Assembly: GCA_964244495.1 (NCBI GenBank)
Contig: CAXTIU010000004.1
Coordinates: 62,001 to 126,000, forward strand
Length of the DNA: 64,000 nt
From: RH-AL1 sp964244495
Lineage (GTDB): Bacteria; Pseudomonadota; Alphaproteobacteria; Rhizobiales; Beijerinckiaceae
Reading direction: 5' to 3'
This document shows, piece after piece, positions 27,863 through 37,096 of the stretch. Below the pieces are notes generated by a model. It made no database searches. It saw only the letters and a program-made list of their open reading frames with translations, and was not told the DNA's origin. How positions within the stretch are numbered: position 1 is the first letter of the stretch; the number at the start of each line of letters is the position of its first letter. Made by a program: the position numbers and the translations under genes.

Positions 27863-28087
27863 GTGAACCGTTTTGAACGCCCACCGGCGTCGCCGAACGA
27901 GGCGACCCTCGAATACCTCGACGGAGACTTCAAGGTGTTGCGGCCGGGCGCCTTCGTCCGGTGCGCCTCCACGGGGGAACCGATCCCCATCGAGGTGCTG
28001 CGCTACTGGAACGTCGATCTGCAGGAAGCCTACGCGAGCCCCGAGGCCAAGATGCGACGGCTGGGGATCAAGCCGCCGTCGGCGTGA
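27863..28087 (+). CDS. DUF2093 protein
   Basis: This 74-residue protein of the DUF2093 family has unknown function. The conserved core is EATLEYLDGDFKVLRPGAFV followed by IPIEVLRYWNVDLQEAYASP. It starts with GTG behind GGAGG at 27850. It lies 71 bases after xseA, the same order found in many rhizobial genomes, and is convergent with regA. Confidence 0.87.
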   Translation: MNRFERPPASPNEATLEYLDGDFKVLRPGAFVRCASTGEPIPIEVLRYWNVDLQEAYASPEAKMRRLGIKPPSA

Positions 28088-28102
28088 CGGCCCGAGGCCC
28101 GC

Positions 28103-28690
28103 TCAGCGGGGCGCGCGCTTGGCGAGGATGCGCTGCAGGGTTCGCCGATGCATGTTGAGGCGGCGCGCTGTCTCGGACACGTTGCGGCCGCAGAGTTCGT
28201 AGATGCGTTGGATGTGCTCCCAGCGAACCCGGTCGGCCGACATCGGGTTTTCCGGCAGGGCCGCCTTGTCGTGCTGGCTCGCCATCAGCGCGTTGAAAAT
28301 CTCGTCCGCGTCGGCAGGCTTGGCGAGGTAGTCGAAGGCGCCGAGTTTCACCGCCGTCACCGCCGTGACGATGTTGCCGTATCCGGTCAGGATGATCGCG
28401 CGGGCGTCGGCCCGCCGCCCTTTCAGCTCCGACATGACGTCGAGACCGTTGCCGTCGGCGAGGCGCATGTCGATCACCGCGAAGGCCGGCGCCGCGCTGG
28501 CGATCGCGGCGAGGCCTTCCGCGACGGAGGCGGCGGTCACGACGGTGAAACCCCGGTTCTCCATGGCCCGCGCGAGCCGCTGGCAGAAGGCCTTGTCGTC
28601 GTCCACGATCAGGAGCGACTTGTCCGTCATCGACTCGAGGCCCAGCACGCCGGGGTCGATCGTCGCATTCGCCTGCAAGCTCATATCCAT
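28103..28690 (-). CDS. regA: RegA/ActR-type redox response regulator
   Basis: The product is 195 residues. A receiver domain (SLLIVDDDKAFCQRLARAM, phospho-acceptor Asp in FAVIDMRLADGNG, Lys in YLAKPADADE) is followed by a proline-bearing linker and a Fis-type HTH (CGRNVSETARRLNMHRRTLQ). This is the compact RegA/PrrA/ActR layout that controls redox-responsive energy and carbon genes. The annotated start is ATG 28690; ATG 28630 (MTDKSLLIV) is also possible. It is immediately downstream of its kinase. Confidence 0.92.
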   Translation of the reverse strand: MDMSLQANATIDPGVLGLESMTDKSLLIVDDDKAFCQRLARAMENRGFTVVTAASVAEGLAAIASAAPAFAVIDMRLADGNGLDVMSELKGRRADARAIILTGYGNIVTAVTAVKLGAFDYLAKPADADEIFNALMASQHDKAALPENPMSADRVRWEHIQRIYELCGRNVSETARRLNMHRRTLQRILAKRAPR

Positions 28691-28708
28691 CGCGTCGCTC
28701 CCCGGCGG

Positions 28709-30064
28709 TCAGACCGCCTCGTTGATCCGGACCCGCCGGTCCTCGGGGGCGAACAGCGCCCGCGTGGAATGTCCCTGCTCGAAGTCCGACCGCTGCCAAA
28801 GTAACGTCACGCGCGCCCCCCTGGCCGGAGGAACGGCGTTCGTCATCGAGACGCTCGCCCCCGAGCGCTCCAGGAGCGTCTTGGCGATGAACAGGCCAAG
28901 CCCGAGTCCCGAACCATCCTCGCCCTTGGCGCGGCGATCACTCTTGTGTGTTAGATAGGGCTCGCCGAGCCGCAAGACAACGTCGTGCGCGAAGCCTGGG
29001 CCGTCGTCTTCCACAACAATCGCGACGATCGTCTCGCTCCAGCGCGCGACGATGCGGACCTCGTCGGCGGCGAAGTCGATCGCGTTCTCGATCAGGTTGC
29101 CGATGCCGTAGAGCACGCCGGGGTTCCGCTTGGTCTTCGGTTCGCCGCCGGTCCCCTCCGTCACGATGCGGATGGCGACGCCGAAGTTGCGTTGCGGCTG
29201 CACGACCTCCTCCAGCAGCAGGCCCATGGTCAGCGTGCCGATGATGTGGCCCGGCTCGCTGCCGAGCGAGGTCAGCGTGCCGAGGATCGTGCGGCAGCGC
29301 TCGACCTCCTGCATCAGCAGCGTCAGGTCCTCGCCGGTCGGGCCTTCGCTGGGGAACTGCTTCTGCAGGTCCTTGGCGACGAGCTTGATGGTGGCGAGCG
29401 GGGTGCCGAGCTCGTGGGCGGCGGCGGCGGCGAGGCCGTCGAGCTGCGTCAGGTGCTGCTCGCGCACCAGGACCAGTTCCGTGGCGGCCAGCGCGTCGCC
29501 GAGCCGGCGGGCCTCCTCGGCGATGCGCCAGGCGTAGGCGGCGGCGAAGCCCGTGCCGAGCACGATGCCGCCCCAGACGCCGAGCCGGTACAGGACCGGT
29601 AGGTGGAACGCTTCGCCGGGAAACCACGGCAGCGGCCGATGGTAGAAGGTGAGGGTCGTGGCGCAGACCACCACGAGGAGGGTGAGCGCCGTGGTGTAGC
29701 GCGCCGACAGCGACACCGCCGCGATCATCAGCGGGCCCAGGAACAGCATGGCGAACGGGTTCTCCAGCCCGCCGGTCAGGAACAGCAGCAGGGAGAGCTG
29801 CAGGAGGTCGTAGGCCATCAGGCAGGCGGTCGGCCGATCACCGAGGCGGTCGTTGTGCCGGAAACGCAGGCGAAGCCCGATGTTGACCCAGATCGAGAGG
29901 CCGACGACGAGGACGCATTGGGTGAACGGCATCGGGAAGCCGAGCACGACGTAGGTCGCCAGCACGGCCGACATCTGGCCGGCGACGGCGAGCCACCGGC
30001 CGCGGACCAGCGTGTCGACGCGCGGCCGCCGCGATCGGACCCCGAGGTCCAAGGGACGATCCAT
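28709..30064 (-). CDS. regB: RegB/ActS-type redox sensor histidine kinase
   Basis: This membrane kinase has 451 residues. About six membrane segments fill residues 25-180. The quinone-site motif GGLENPF is at residues 98-104. The phospho-acceptor His is residue 217 in AAAAAHELGTPLATIK, and the redox-active Cys typical of RegB is in EVERCRTIL (Cys257). The ATP lid is DGSGLGLGLFIAKTLLE. The start is ATG 30064. It precedes regA by 18 bases and is divergent from an ABC exporter, with 53 bases between the two starts. Confidence 0.93.
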   Translation of the reverse strand: MDRPLDLGVRSRRPRVDTLVRGRWLAVAGQMSAVLATYVVLGFPMPFTQCVLVVGLSIWVNIGLRLRFRHNDRLGDRPTACLMAYDLLQLSLLLFLTGGLENPFAMLFLGPLMIAAVSLSARYTTALTLLVVVCATTLTFYHRPLPWFPGEAFHLPVLYRLGVWGGIVLGTGFAAAYAWRIAEEARRLGDALAATELVLVREQHLTQLDGLAAAAAHELGTPLATIKLVAKDLQKQFPSEGPTGEDLTLLMQEVERCRTILGTLTSLGSEPGHIIGTLTMGLLLEEVVQPQRNFGVAIRIVTEGTGGEPKTKRNPGVLYGIGNLIENAIDFAADEVRIVARWSETIVAIVVEDDGPGFAHDVVLRLGEPYLTHKSDRRAKGEDGSGLGLGLFIAKTLLERSGASVSMTNAVPPARGARVTLLWQRSDFEQGHSTRALFAPEDRRVRINEAV

Positions 30065-30117
30065 CACATCGGACAAGGCGGGCGACACTCCATATAAGAC
30101 CGACGGACGGGGGCACG

Positions 30118-30906
30118 ATGAACGCAGTCGACGCGACTTTCGCACGGGACGATCGCCGAAGGGACGTGGCAATTGAGCTTGTCGCGCTCACCAAGAGCTA
30201 CGGCGGCAAGGTCGCCGTCAAGGCGTTGACGCTCGCGATCGAGCAGGGCTCGGTGACCGGGCTGCTCGGCGGCAACGGGGCCGGCAAGTCGACCACCATC
30301 GGCATGATCATGGGCCTCGTCACGCCGACCGTCGGCACCGTGCGCGTGCTCGGCGCCGACATGGCGACACACCGCTACGACGTGCTCCACCGCATGAACT
30401 TCGAGAGCCCCTACGTGGACATGCCCCACCGGCTCACCGTCAGGCAGAACCTCACGGTGTTCGCGCGCCTGTACGGCGTGGCCGACGTGGCCGGCGTCGT
30501 CGCCCGGCTGGCCGAGACGCTGGCGCTCGGCGACTTCCTCGATCGTTCGTCCGGCAAGCTGTCGGCCGGGCAGAAGACGCGCGTCGCTCTGGCGAAAGCC
30601 CTCGTCAACGATCCCGCCGTCCTCCTGCTCGACGAGCCGACCGCCTCGCTCGATCCCGACACCGCCGATTGGGTGCGCTCGCGGCTGGAGGCGTATGTCG
30701 CGCGCACGAACGCCACCGTGCTGCTTGCCTCGCACAACATGGCGGAGGTCGAGCGCCTGTGCGACCGCGTCGTCATGCTGCGGCAGGGGACCATCGTCGA
30801 CGACGGCTCGCCGGCGCATTTCCTGGAGCGCTACGACCGAAGCTCGCTGGAGGATGTCTTCCTCGACGTGGCGCGCGGCCGGCGCCGCGATCTGGAGCCG
30901 GCATGA
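30118..30906 (+). CDS. ABC transporter ATP-binding protein
   Basis: This ABC-2-type exporter ATPase has 262 residues. Walker A is GGNGAGKST, the signature is LSAGQKTRVALAKAL (variant of LSGGQ), Walker B is AVLLLDEPTASLDP, and the switch His is in LLASHNMAEVERLC. A short charged N-terminal extension precedes IELVALTKSYGG. The stop overlaps the start of the permease gene. The substrate is unknown. It shares a short divergent promoter region with regB. Confidence 0.92.
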   Translation: MNAVDATFARDDRRRDVAIELVALTKSYGGKVAVKALTLAIEQGSVTGLLGGNGAGKSTTIGMIMGLVTPTVGTVRVLGADMATHRYDVLHRMNFESPYVDMPHRLTVRQNLTVFARLYGVADVAGVVARLAETLALGDFLDRSSGKLSAGQKTRVALAKALVNDPAVLLLDEPTASLDPDTADWVRSRLEAYVARTNATVLLASHNMAEVERLCDRVVMLRQGTIVDDGSPAHFLERYDRSSLEDVFLDVARGRRRDLEPA

Positions 30907-31760
30907 GCGTCGACGTGTCGACGAGCCCGCCGGGACGCGGCGCCGGCGCCCTCCCCTCGCTCGCCCGCGTCGCGGCGATGGTCTCGCGCTACCTTTACCT
31001 GCTGCGCTCGTCATGGTCGCGGATCGCCGACCTCGTGTACTGGCCGACCTTGCAGATGATCACCTGGGGCTTCCTGCAAAGCTACCTCGCCAAAGCTCCG
31101 CAGGGAAACGTCACGGGTCACGCCGCGATGGCCGCCGGCACGTTGATCGGCGCGATCCTGCTGTGGGACATCCTGCTGCGCGGGCAGATCGGCTTCTCCG
31201 TCACTTTCCTGGAGGAGATGTGGTCGCGCAACATCGGCAACCTGCTGATGAGCCCGCTGCGTCCGGTGGAGCTGCTGCTCGCCCTGATGACGATGAGCGT
31301 GCTCCGCCTCGCGGTCGGGCTCATCCCGGTGTCGGTGCTGGCGATCCTGTTCTTCGGGTTCAACCTTTGGGGCCTGGGCTTGGCGCTGGCCGTGTTCTTC
31401 GCCAACCTGATCCTCACGAGCTGGGCGATCGGCGTCGTGGTGTCGGGCCTGATCCTGCGCAACGGGATGGGAGCGGAAAACGTCGCCTGGACGGTGACCT
31501 TCATGCTGCTGCCGCTGTGCGCCGTCTACTACCCCGTGGCCGTGCTGCCGGTCTGGCTGCAGCCGGTGGCCTGGTGCCTGCCGCCGACCTACGTCTTCGA
31601 GGGCATGCGCCACGTGCTCGTCGACCACGCGTTCAGGGCCGACCTGATGGCGGAAGCCTTCGCCCTGAACGTCGTGCTGTTCGCGGCGGCGTCGATCGCC
31701 TTCCTCCTGCTGCTGCGAAGCGCGCGGCGGAACGGCTCGCTGCTGCAGATGGGCGAGTGA
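30903..31760 (+). CDS. ABC-2-type transporter permease
   Basis: This membrane protein of 285 residues has about six spans (for example LIGAILLWDILLRG, LRLAVGLIPVSVLAILFFGF, LALAVFFANLILTSWAIGVVV, LNVVLFAAASIAFLLLL). The segment PVAVLPVWLQPVAWCLPPTYVFEGMR matches the ABC-2 permease signature. It overlaps the ATPase gene by ATGA, so the two form one exporter. The gap to phaZ (31761-31941) holds AT-rich sequence that is probably the phaZ promoter. Confidence 0.9.
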   Translation: MSVDVSTSPPGRGAGALPSLARVAAMVSRYLYLLRSSWSRIADLVYWPTLQMITWGFLQSYLAKAPQGNVTGHAAMAAGTLIGAILLWDILLRGQIGFSVTFLEEMWSRNIGNLLMSPLRPVELLLALMTMSVLRLAVGLIPVSVLAILFFGFNLWGLGLALAVFFANLILTSWAIGVVVSGLILRNGMGAENVAWTVTFMLLPLCAVYYPVAVLPVWLQPVAWCLPPTYVFEGMRHVLVDHAFRADLMAEAFALNVVLFAAASIAFLLLLRSARRNGSLLQMGE

Positions 31761-31941
31761 TCCGCCGACCGAGAAGGCACACGCGCTGAAAAGTGAGTGA
31801 AAATACTCCATGAAGTAACTTTTTCGCCGAAAGGCGGTAGTGCTATCGGCGTCGGGCGATCATATTGACGTAAAGCTCGGATTTCGGGGGCTTGATCGGT
31901 CTCCACCTGCCAGGGCATATTCGGGGATTGCGTGCACGATC

Positions 31942-33225
31942 ATGAATCCATTGACTTATCAGCTCCACGAGCTTGGTTATCTCGCCGCCGGTCCCGCCCG
32001 CGCCGCTTCCGATCTCGCCCGCTTCTGGGCCAAGACCCCCTTGGTCGCTCCGACGACCATCGGCCGCACCGTGGCGGCCTCGGCGGAAATGTTCGAGCGG
32101 ATGACCCGCCGCTACAGCAAGCCGCGTTTTGGCCTCGATCGCACGACCGTTGAAGGCCGCGAGGTCGCGATCGCCGAAGAGGTCGTCTGGGAGAAGCCAT
32201 TCTGCCGTGTGCTGCGCTTCAAGCGCGACTTGCCGTCCGGCACGCCGCAGTCGAAGCTCCTCATCGTCGCACCGATGTCGGGCCACTACGCGACGCTCTT
32301 GCGTGGCACGGTGGAGGGTCTCCTCCCCCACCACGACGTCTACATCACCGATTGGGCGGACGCCCGGATGGTACCGCTGGCGACGGCGCGCTTCGACCTC
32401 GACGACTACGTCGACACGCTCGTCGAGATCTGCCACGCGCTCAAGGCGGATGATGCGCCGCTCCATACGCTCGGCGTGTGCCAGCCGGCTGTGCCCCTGA
32501 TCGCCGCGGTGGCGCTGATGGAGAGCGCCGGCGATCCCCACGTGCCGACCACCATGACGCTGATGGGCGGTCCCATCGACACGCGGCGTTCGCCAACCGC
32601 CGTCAACCTTCTCGCGGAGAAGCGCGGCAGCCATTGGTTCCGCGAGAATTGCATCCACACCGTGCCTTTCCCCTATCCCGGCTTCGGACGCGAGGTGTAT
32701 CCGGGCTTCCTCCAGCTGTCCGGTTTCATGGCCATGAACATCGACCGGCACGTCGATGCTCACGTGGAGATGTTCAACCACCTCGTGAAGGGCGACGACG
32801 ACGGGGGCGAGAAGCAGCGCACCTTCTACGACGAGTACCTCGCCGTCATGGACCTCACCGCCGAGTATTACCTGCAGACGATCGACGTCGTCTTCGTGGA
32901 GCACCGCCTGCCCAAGGGGACGATGACGCATCGCGGCGAGCCGGTTGACCTGACGGCCATCCGCCGCGTCGGGTTGATGACCGTCGAGGGTGAGAACGAC
33001 GACATCTCGGGCGTCGGCCAAACCCATGCCGCTCACGACCTGTGCTCGAACCTGCCCGACAGCCTGAAGGCTCACCACCTCCAGAAGGAGGTCGGCCACT
33101 ACGGCGTGTTCAACGGCTCGCGCTTCCGTCGCGATATCGTGCCGGCGATCGTGGACTTTCAATCCAGGATTGCTCAGGTTCCCGAGATCGCCCAACCGCG
33201 CGCCCCACAGCCGCGGGCCGCGTGA
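31942..33225 (+). CDS. phaZ: Intracellular polyhydroxyalkanoate depolymerase
   Basis: This enzyme of 427 residues mobilises native PHB granules to 3-hydroxybutyrate. The family uses a catalytic Cys: it is residue 180 in LGVCQPAVP. The Asp is in VEGENDDISG (353 or 354) and the His is in GHYGVFNGSRF (386). The N-terminus MNPLTYQLHELGYLA is typical. It is cytoplasmic, with no signal peptide. Together with the 3-hydroxyacyl-CoA dehydrogenase and EtfAB it points to storage-carbon turnover. Confidence 0.93.
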   Translation: MNPLTYQLHELGYLAAGPARAASDLARFWAKTPLVAPTTIGRTVAASAEMFERMTRRYSKPRFGLDRTTVEGREVAIAEEVVWEKPFCRVLRFKRDLPSGTPQSKLLIVAPMSGHYATLLRGTVEGLLPHHDVYITDWADARMVPLATARFDLDDYVDTLVEICHALKADDAPLHTLGVCQPAVPLIAAVALMESAGDPHVPTTMTLMGGPIDTRRSPTAVNLLAEKRGSHWFRENCIHTVPFPYPGFGREVYPGFLQLSGFMAMNIDRHVDAHVEMFNHLVKGDDDGGEKQRTFYDEYLAVMDLTAEYYLQTIDVVFVEHRLPKGTMTHRGEPVDLTAIRRVGLMTVEGENDDISGVGQTHAAHDLCSNLPDSLKAHHLQKEVGHYGVFNGSRFRRDIVPAIVDFQSRIAQVPEIAQPRAPQPRAA

Positions 33226-33237
33226 CCTGATCCGCGC

Positions 33238-33264
33238 CGCGTGCTGCGCCCGGCGCGGCACGCG
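33238..33264. terminator. Hairpin between convergent phaZ and a small gene
   Basis: A GC-rich inverted repeat (GCGTGC-T-GCGC, loop, GCGC-G-GCACGC) sits 13 bases past the phaZ stop. There is no clear T-run on either strand, so it is only a possible bidirectional terminator. Confidence 0.3.
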
Positions 33265-33279
33265 CGCCGCGAGGGTGCA

Positions 33280-33450
33280 TCAACGCTCGGTGCCCTGCCG
33301 TTCGGCGGCGAGCAGCGCGTCGAGGTGGATCGCGATGCGAAGCTGACCCGCTTGGCGCGCCAATTCCGCCATTTGGGCGATCATGTCGAAGAGGTAGTCC
33401 AGCGTCGCGTCCTGGGATGAAGGCAAGGCTTGGCTTTGGCCGTTTTGCAT
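33280..33450 (-). CDS. Small 56-residue hypothetical protein
   Basis: The frame reads MQNGQSQALPSSQDATLDYL, continues FDMIAQMAELARQAGQLRIA, and ends ERQGTER. It forms a convincing amphipathic helix pair with natural codon use and no membrane segment. It lies downstream of rpoN on the same strand, 221 bases away. I do not know the family. A ribosome site is not obvious before ATG 33450. Confidence 0.6.
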   Translation of the reverse strand: MQNGQSQALPSSQDATLDYLFDMIAQMAELARQAGQLRIAIHLDALLAAERQGTER

Positions 33451-33671
33451 CGTTCGGCAATCCAGATGCGCTGACGAGGCGTCACCTTAGATATGCAACC
33501 GCAGGTTTAATCAAGATAGACTCTGCACCTCGTTGAGGCCGTGACCTCGCATGGTTTACCCATCGTCAGGTGCCCGACGGCCCGAGTGAACAGGACCGCT
33601 CGCGACCGACCTTGCCCCACCCTTACGTCGCGCGCGTCCGGGAACCGCCGCGCACTTCCCGGTCCGATGCC

Positions 33672-35234
33672 CTAATGGATGGCCTTCTGTCGACGGCGCT
33701 CGACGGACGAAGGGATGCGCATGCTTTCGCGATATTTCGCGACCGTGCGGCGGGCGATGTCGATGTTGGCTTCCTTCAGCTTCTCGACCAGGGCGTCGTC
33801 GGACAGCACCTCGCCGATCGCTTCGCGTTCGATCATCTGGCGGATCCGGAAGCGGACCGATTCGGCGGAATGGGCGTCGCCGCCGGAGTTCGAGGCGATC
33901 GAGGCGGTGAAGAAATACTTGAGTTCGAACAACCCGCGCGGGCTCGACAGGTACTTGTTGGAGGTCACGCGGGAGACCGTCGACTCGTGCATCCCGGTGG
34001 CCTCGGCGATCGCCTTGAGGTTGAGGGGCCGCAGGTGCTCGACGCCGTAGGCGAAGAACGCGTCCTGCTGCCTGACGATCTCGCTCGACACCTTGAGGAT
34101 GGTGCGGGCGCGCTGCTCCAGGCTCTTCGTCAGCCAGTTCGCCGTCTGCAGGCATCCCGAGACGAAGCTGCGGTCGGCCTCGCTCCCCTTCGTGCGCGAG
34201 ATCTTCGCGGCATAGGTCTGGTTGATGAGCAGGCGCGGCAGCACTTCGGTGTTGAGTTCGATCAACCATGAACCGTCGGGCGCGAGGCGGACCATGACGT
34301 CGGGGACGACCGGTTGGATCGCCGCCGACCCGAAGGCGCGTCCCGGTTTCGGGTCGAGGCGCCGGATCTCGGCGATCATGTCGACGACATCCTCGTCGTC
34401 GACGCCGCACACCCTGCGAAGACCGGCGAGGTCGCGCTTGGCGACCAGATGGAGATTGGCGACCAGCGCCCTCATGGCGGGATCGTAGCGATCGCGGTCC
34501 CGTAACTGGATCGCCAAGCATTCGGCGAGGTTGCGCGCGCCGATGCCGGAGGGGTCCATCGTCTGGATCGCGTCGAGCACCGCACCGACCCGCTTGGGCG
34601 GTGCGCCGAGGCGATCCGCGACGTCTTCCAAGGTATCGGAGAAGTAGCCGGCGTCGTCGATCCCGTCGATGAGCGCGCGGCCGATCAGGCGGTCGCCGGC
34701 CGCCGCCACCGCGAGCGGCAACTGGGCGAGGAGGTGATCCTTGAGCGACAGGCGCTCGGCGAGGTAGGCCTCCAGGTTGGTGTCGCCGTCGCCCCCCGTC
34801 GAAGAGGAACCCGACCACGAGGTCGAGGAGAGGCCAGCCTCCGCGATGTCGTCGCGCGGCGCGCTAGGCGTCGGCGGACGGTCGTCATCGAAGCTGTTGC
34901 CGAGTTCCGTGCCGAGGCTGGACTCCATCGCACCGCGATCGGTGGCGAAGGTTTCGGCGCTCCAGTCGGCGTCCGCGCGGTCGTTGAACGCGTCGCCGAG
35001 GGTCGCGTCGGCCTCGACGCGGGGCTCCGCGTCGTTCGTGGGGAAGTCGCCGACCGGCTCGTCGACCCTCGCTTCGTCGGCGCGTTCGAGAAGCGGGTTG
35101 CGCTCCAGTTCCTCCTGAACGAAAGACGCCAGCTCGAGGTTGGAAAACTGCAGCAGCTTGATCGCTTGCAAGAGCTGCGGGGTCATTACCAGGGACTGCC
35201 CCTGGCGCATCACGAGCTTGGTAGACAGAGCCAT
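33672..35234 (-). CDS. rpoN: RNA polymerase sigma-54 factor
   Basis: The product is 520 residues. The Gln/Leu-rich activator region I is MRQGQSLVMTPQLLQAIKLLQ, with an acidic region II around residues 60-160. The core-binding and HTH regions follow, with the promoter -12 recognition area near MHESTVSRVTSNKYLSSPRG. The RpoN box is ARRTVAKYRE close to the C-terminus. ATG 35234 gives the standard N-terminus. The usual downstream partners hpf and ptsN are not present here. Confidence 0.95.
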   Translation of the reverse strand: MALSTKLVMRQGQSLVMTPQLLQAIKLLQFSNLELASFVQEELERNPLLERADEARVDEPVGDFPTNDAEPRVEADATLGDAFNDRADADWSAETFATDRGAMESSLGTELGNSFDDDRPPTPSAPRDDIAEAGLSSTSWSGSSSTGGDGDTNLEAYLAERLSLKDHLLAQLPLAVAAAGDRLIGRALIDGIDDAGYFSDTLEDVADRLGAPPKRVGAVLDAIQTMDPSGIGARNLAECLAIQLRDRDRYDPAMRALVANLHLVAKRDLAGLRRVCGVDDEDVVDMIAEIRRLDPKPGRAFGSAAIQPVVPDVMVRLAPDGSWLIELNTEVLPRLLINQTYAAKISRTKGSEADRSFVSGCLQTANWLTKSLEQRARTILKVSSEIVRQQDAFFAYGVEHLRPLNLKAIAEATGMHESTVSRVTSNKYLSSPRGLFELKYFFTASIASNSGGDAHSAESVRFRIRQMIEREAIGEVLSDDALVEKLKEANIDIARRTVAKYRESMRIPSSVERRRQKAIH

Positions 35235-35394
35235 GCCAACGCCAACACTGCGAGAACGGACCACCCGGCCCACTTCTTGCTTAGCATTCCTCGGCGCCCC
35301 TGTCTCGGGCTTGAAGCGGGTTTGTCCCCGCATGATTACCTTGCGTGATCCGTCCGCCGCGCCGCCGGGCCGCTGGCTGGTCAGCCCCGGTCGG

Positions 35395-36276
35395 TCAAAG
35401 GCGGAAGTCCTGCCCAAGGTACAGGCGGCGAACGTTGGCGTCCTCGACGATTGATTCGGGCGTGCCGGACGTCAGCACCTGCCCGGCGTGGATGATGTAG
35501 GCCCGGTCGATCAAACCCAGCGTCTCGCGGACGTTGTGGTCCGTGATCAGCACGCCGATGCCGCGCCGCTTCAGGTGCTGCACCAGCACACGGATATCGC
35601 CCACCGCGATTGGATCGATGCCGGCGAACGGCTCGTCCAGCAGCATGAAGCTCGGCCGATTGGCGAGCGCGCGCGCGATCTCGCAGCGTCGGCGCTCGCC
35701 GCCCGACAGGGCGACCGAGGGTGACTTGCGCAGGCGGGCGAGGTCGAACTCCTCCAGCAGGCCGTCGAGCTCGCGCTCGCGCTTGCCCTTGTCGCCCTCG
35801 GAGATTTCGAGGACCGCCCTGATGTTGTCCTCCACGCTGAGGCCGCGGAAGATCGAGGCTTCCTGTGGCAGGTAGCCGATCCCGAGCCGCGCCCGACGGT
35901 ACATCGGCAGGCTGGTCACGTCGTGCCCGTCGAGCGCGATCGTGCCGGCGTCCGGGCGCACCAGGCCGGTGATCATGTAGAAGGTGGTCGTCTTGCCGGC
36001 GCCGTTCGGGCCGAGCAGCCCCACCGCCTCGCCGCGCCGGACGGTGAGGCTCACGTCCTCGACGACGCGACGGGCCTTGTAGGCCTTGCGGATGTGCTGG
36101 ATGGCCAGCACCCCGTCGCCCGCCTCCGACGCGACGCTGAAGCGGGATTCGCGTCCCCCCGGATCGGCCGGCGCGGGAACCGGAGCGGCGACCGGCGGAA
36201 CATCGGCGAGGGTCAGCGCCGGGCCGGACACCGTGGCGATGCCGCCCGGAGCGGGATGGGCAAGCCGTCCCACCAT
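35395..36276 (-). CDS. lptB: LPS export ABC transporter ATP-binding protein
   Basis: This LptB ATPase drives LPS extraction with LptFG. Walker A is GPNGAGKTTTFYMITGL, Q-loop YLPQEASIFRGL, signature ALSGGERRRCEIARAL, Walker B FMLLDEPFAGIDP, and H-loop VLITDHNVRE. The product is about 293 residues, longer than the roughly 240 of E. coli because of an extra Pro/Ala-rich N-terminus before GVLAIQHIRKAYKAR. The start is uncertain: ATG 36276 is used here, and GTG 36297 with TGAGG nine bases upstream is a good alternative. It is downstream of lptC-lptA and upstream of rpoN. Confidence 0.92.
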   Translation of the reverse strand: MVGRLAHPAPGGIATVSGPALTLADVPPVAAPVPAPADPGGRESRFSVASEAGDGVLAIQHIRKAYKARRVVEDVSLTVRRGEAVGLLGPNGAGKTTTFYMITGLVRPDAGTIALDGHDVTSLPMYRRARLGIGYLPQEASIFRGLSVEDNIRAVLEISEGDKGKRERELDGLLEEFDLARLRKSPSVALSGGERRRCEIARALANRPSFMLLDEPFAGIDPIAVGDIRVLVQHLKRRGIGVLITDHNVRETLGLIDRAYIIHAGQVLTSGTPESIVEDANVRRLYLGQDFRL

Positions 36277-36490
36277 GCCTTTCGCGATCTGGAACACGCC
36301 GAGCGGCCTCACGTCCAATCCCCTGGTCTGCTCAATCTCCGGCCTTCCAAGCTCCACCGCGGGAGCATGTCCACGCCCGCGCCGTCCGCCTGCCGTCAGC
36401 ATAACCGAACTCGGCGGTTCTGGTCACGCCGGTTTCTTCGTCACATCTTCCGTGATCGGCCGGGTTCGCCCGCTGCGCCGCCGGACCCTG

Positions 36491-37096
36491 TCAGCCGCCG
36501 CCCCTGGTCCGCGTCCTGGTCTTCTTCACCGGCTCGTCGGCTTCGGCCGTCCCGCCGCCGTTGCTGCTGGGGATGAACATGCTCTTGACGCCGCCGCTCG
36601 CGCCGCCTCTCACGACGGCCTGGCCGCTGTGCAGGTCGTAGATCAGCTTCTCGCCCTTGGTGACGTTCGGGCCCTGGCTGAGCGTCACGTTGCCGGTCAG
36701 GATCACGGTGTTGGACGCCTTGTCGTAGACGCCGTTGTCGCCGGTGCCGACCTGGTCGCGCTGGAGCAGGACGACCGGCCCGGCCGCCAGCATGCGTTGC
36801 ACGGAATTGCTGCTGGACGCCGACGCGTCCGTGCCCTTCGGCGCCAGGAAGATCGTCAGCACGCTCGCCTTCAGCTTGGAATCGCCCTGCGTCGCGACGA
36901 CGTTGCCGGTGTAGATGAGCTTCTGCTCCTTGTCGAAATAGTCGAGCTTCGCCGCCTCGATGTTGATGGGCTGCTTGGAATTGCCGCCCGGCAGGATGGC
37001 CGCCGCGCGTGCCGCGCCGGTCGCCGCCGCGAGCGTCGCCAGGGCCGTCATCGCGGCCGCCGCGAAGAAGGTCGCCGCGCCGCCGGGCGCCGTCAT
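36491..37096 (-). CDS. lptA: LPS transport periplasmic protein LptA
   Basis: This OstA/LptA-family protein of about 201 residues bridges inner and outer membrane LPS transport. The Ala-rich signal peptide (AAMTALATLAAATGAARA) precedes QPINIEAAKLDYFDKEQKLI, the LptA N-domain signature. VILTGNVTLSQGPNVTKGEKLIYDL is the repeated jelly-roll motif. The C-terminus is basic (KKTRTRTRGGG). The ATG overlaps the lptC stop by four bases, while lptB starts about 215 bases further on. Confidence 0.9.
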   Translation of the reverse strand: MTAPGGAATFFAAAAMTALATLAAATGAARAAAILPGGNSKQPINIEAAKLDYFDKEQKLIYTGNVVATQGDSKLKASVLTIFLAPKGTDASASSSNSVQRMLAAGPVVLLQRDQVGTGDNGVYDKASNTVILTGNVTLSQGPNVTKGEKLIYDLHSGQAVVRGGASGGVKSMFIPSSNGGGTAEADEPVKKTRTRTRGGG

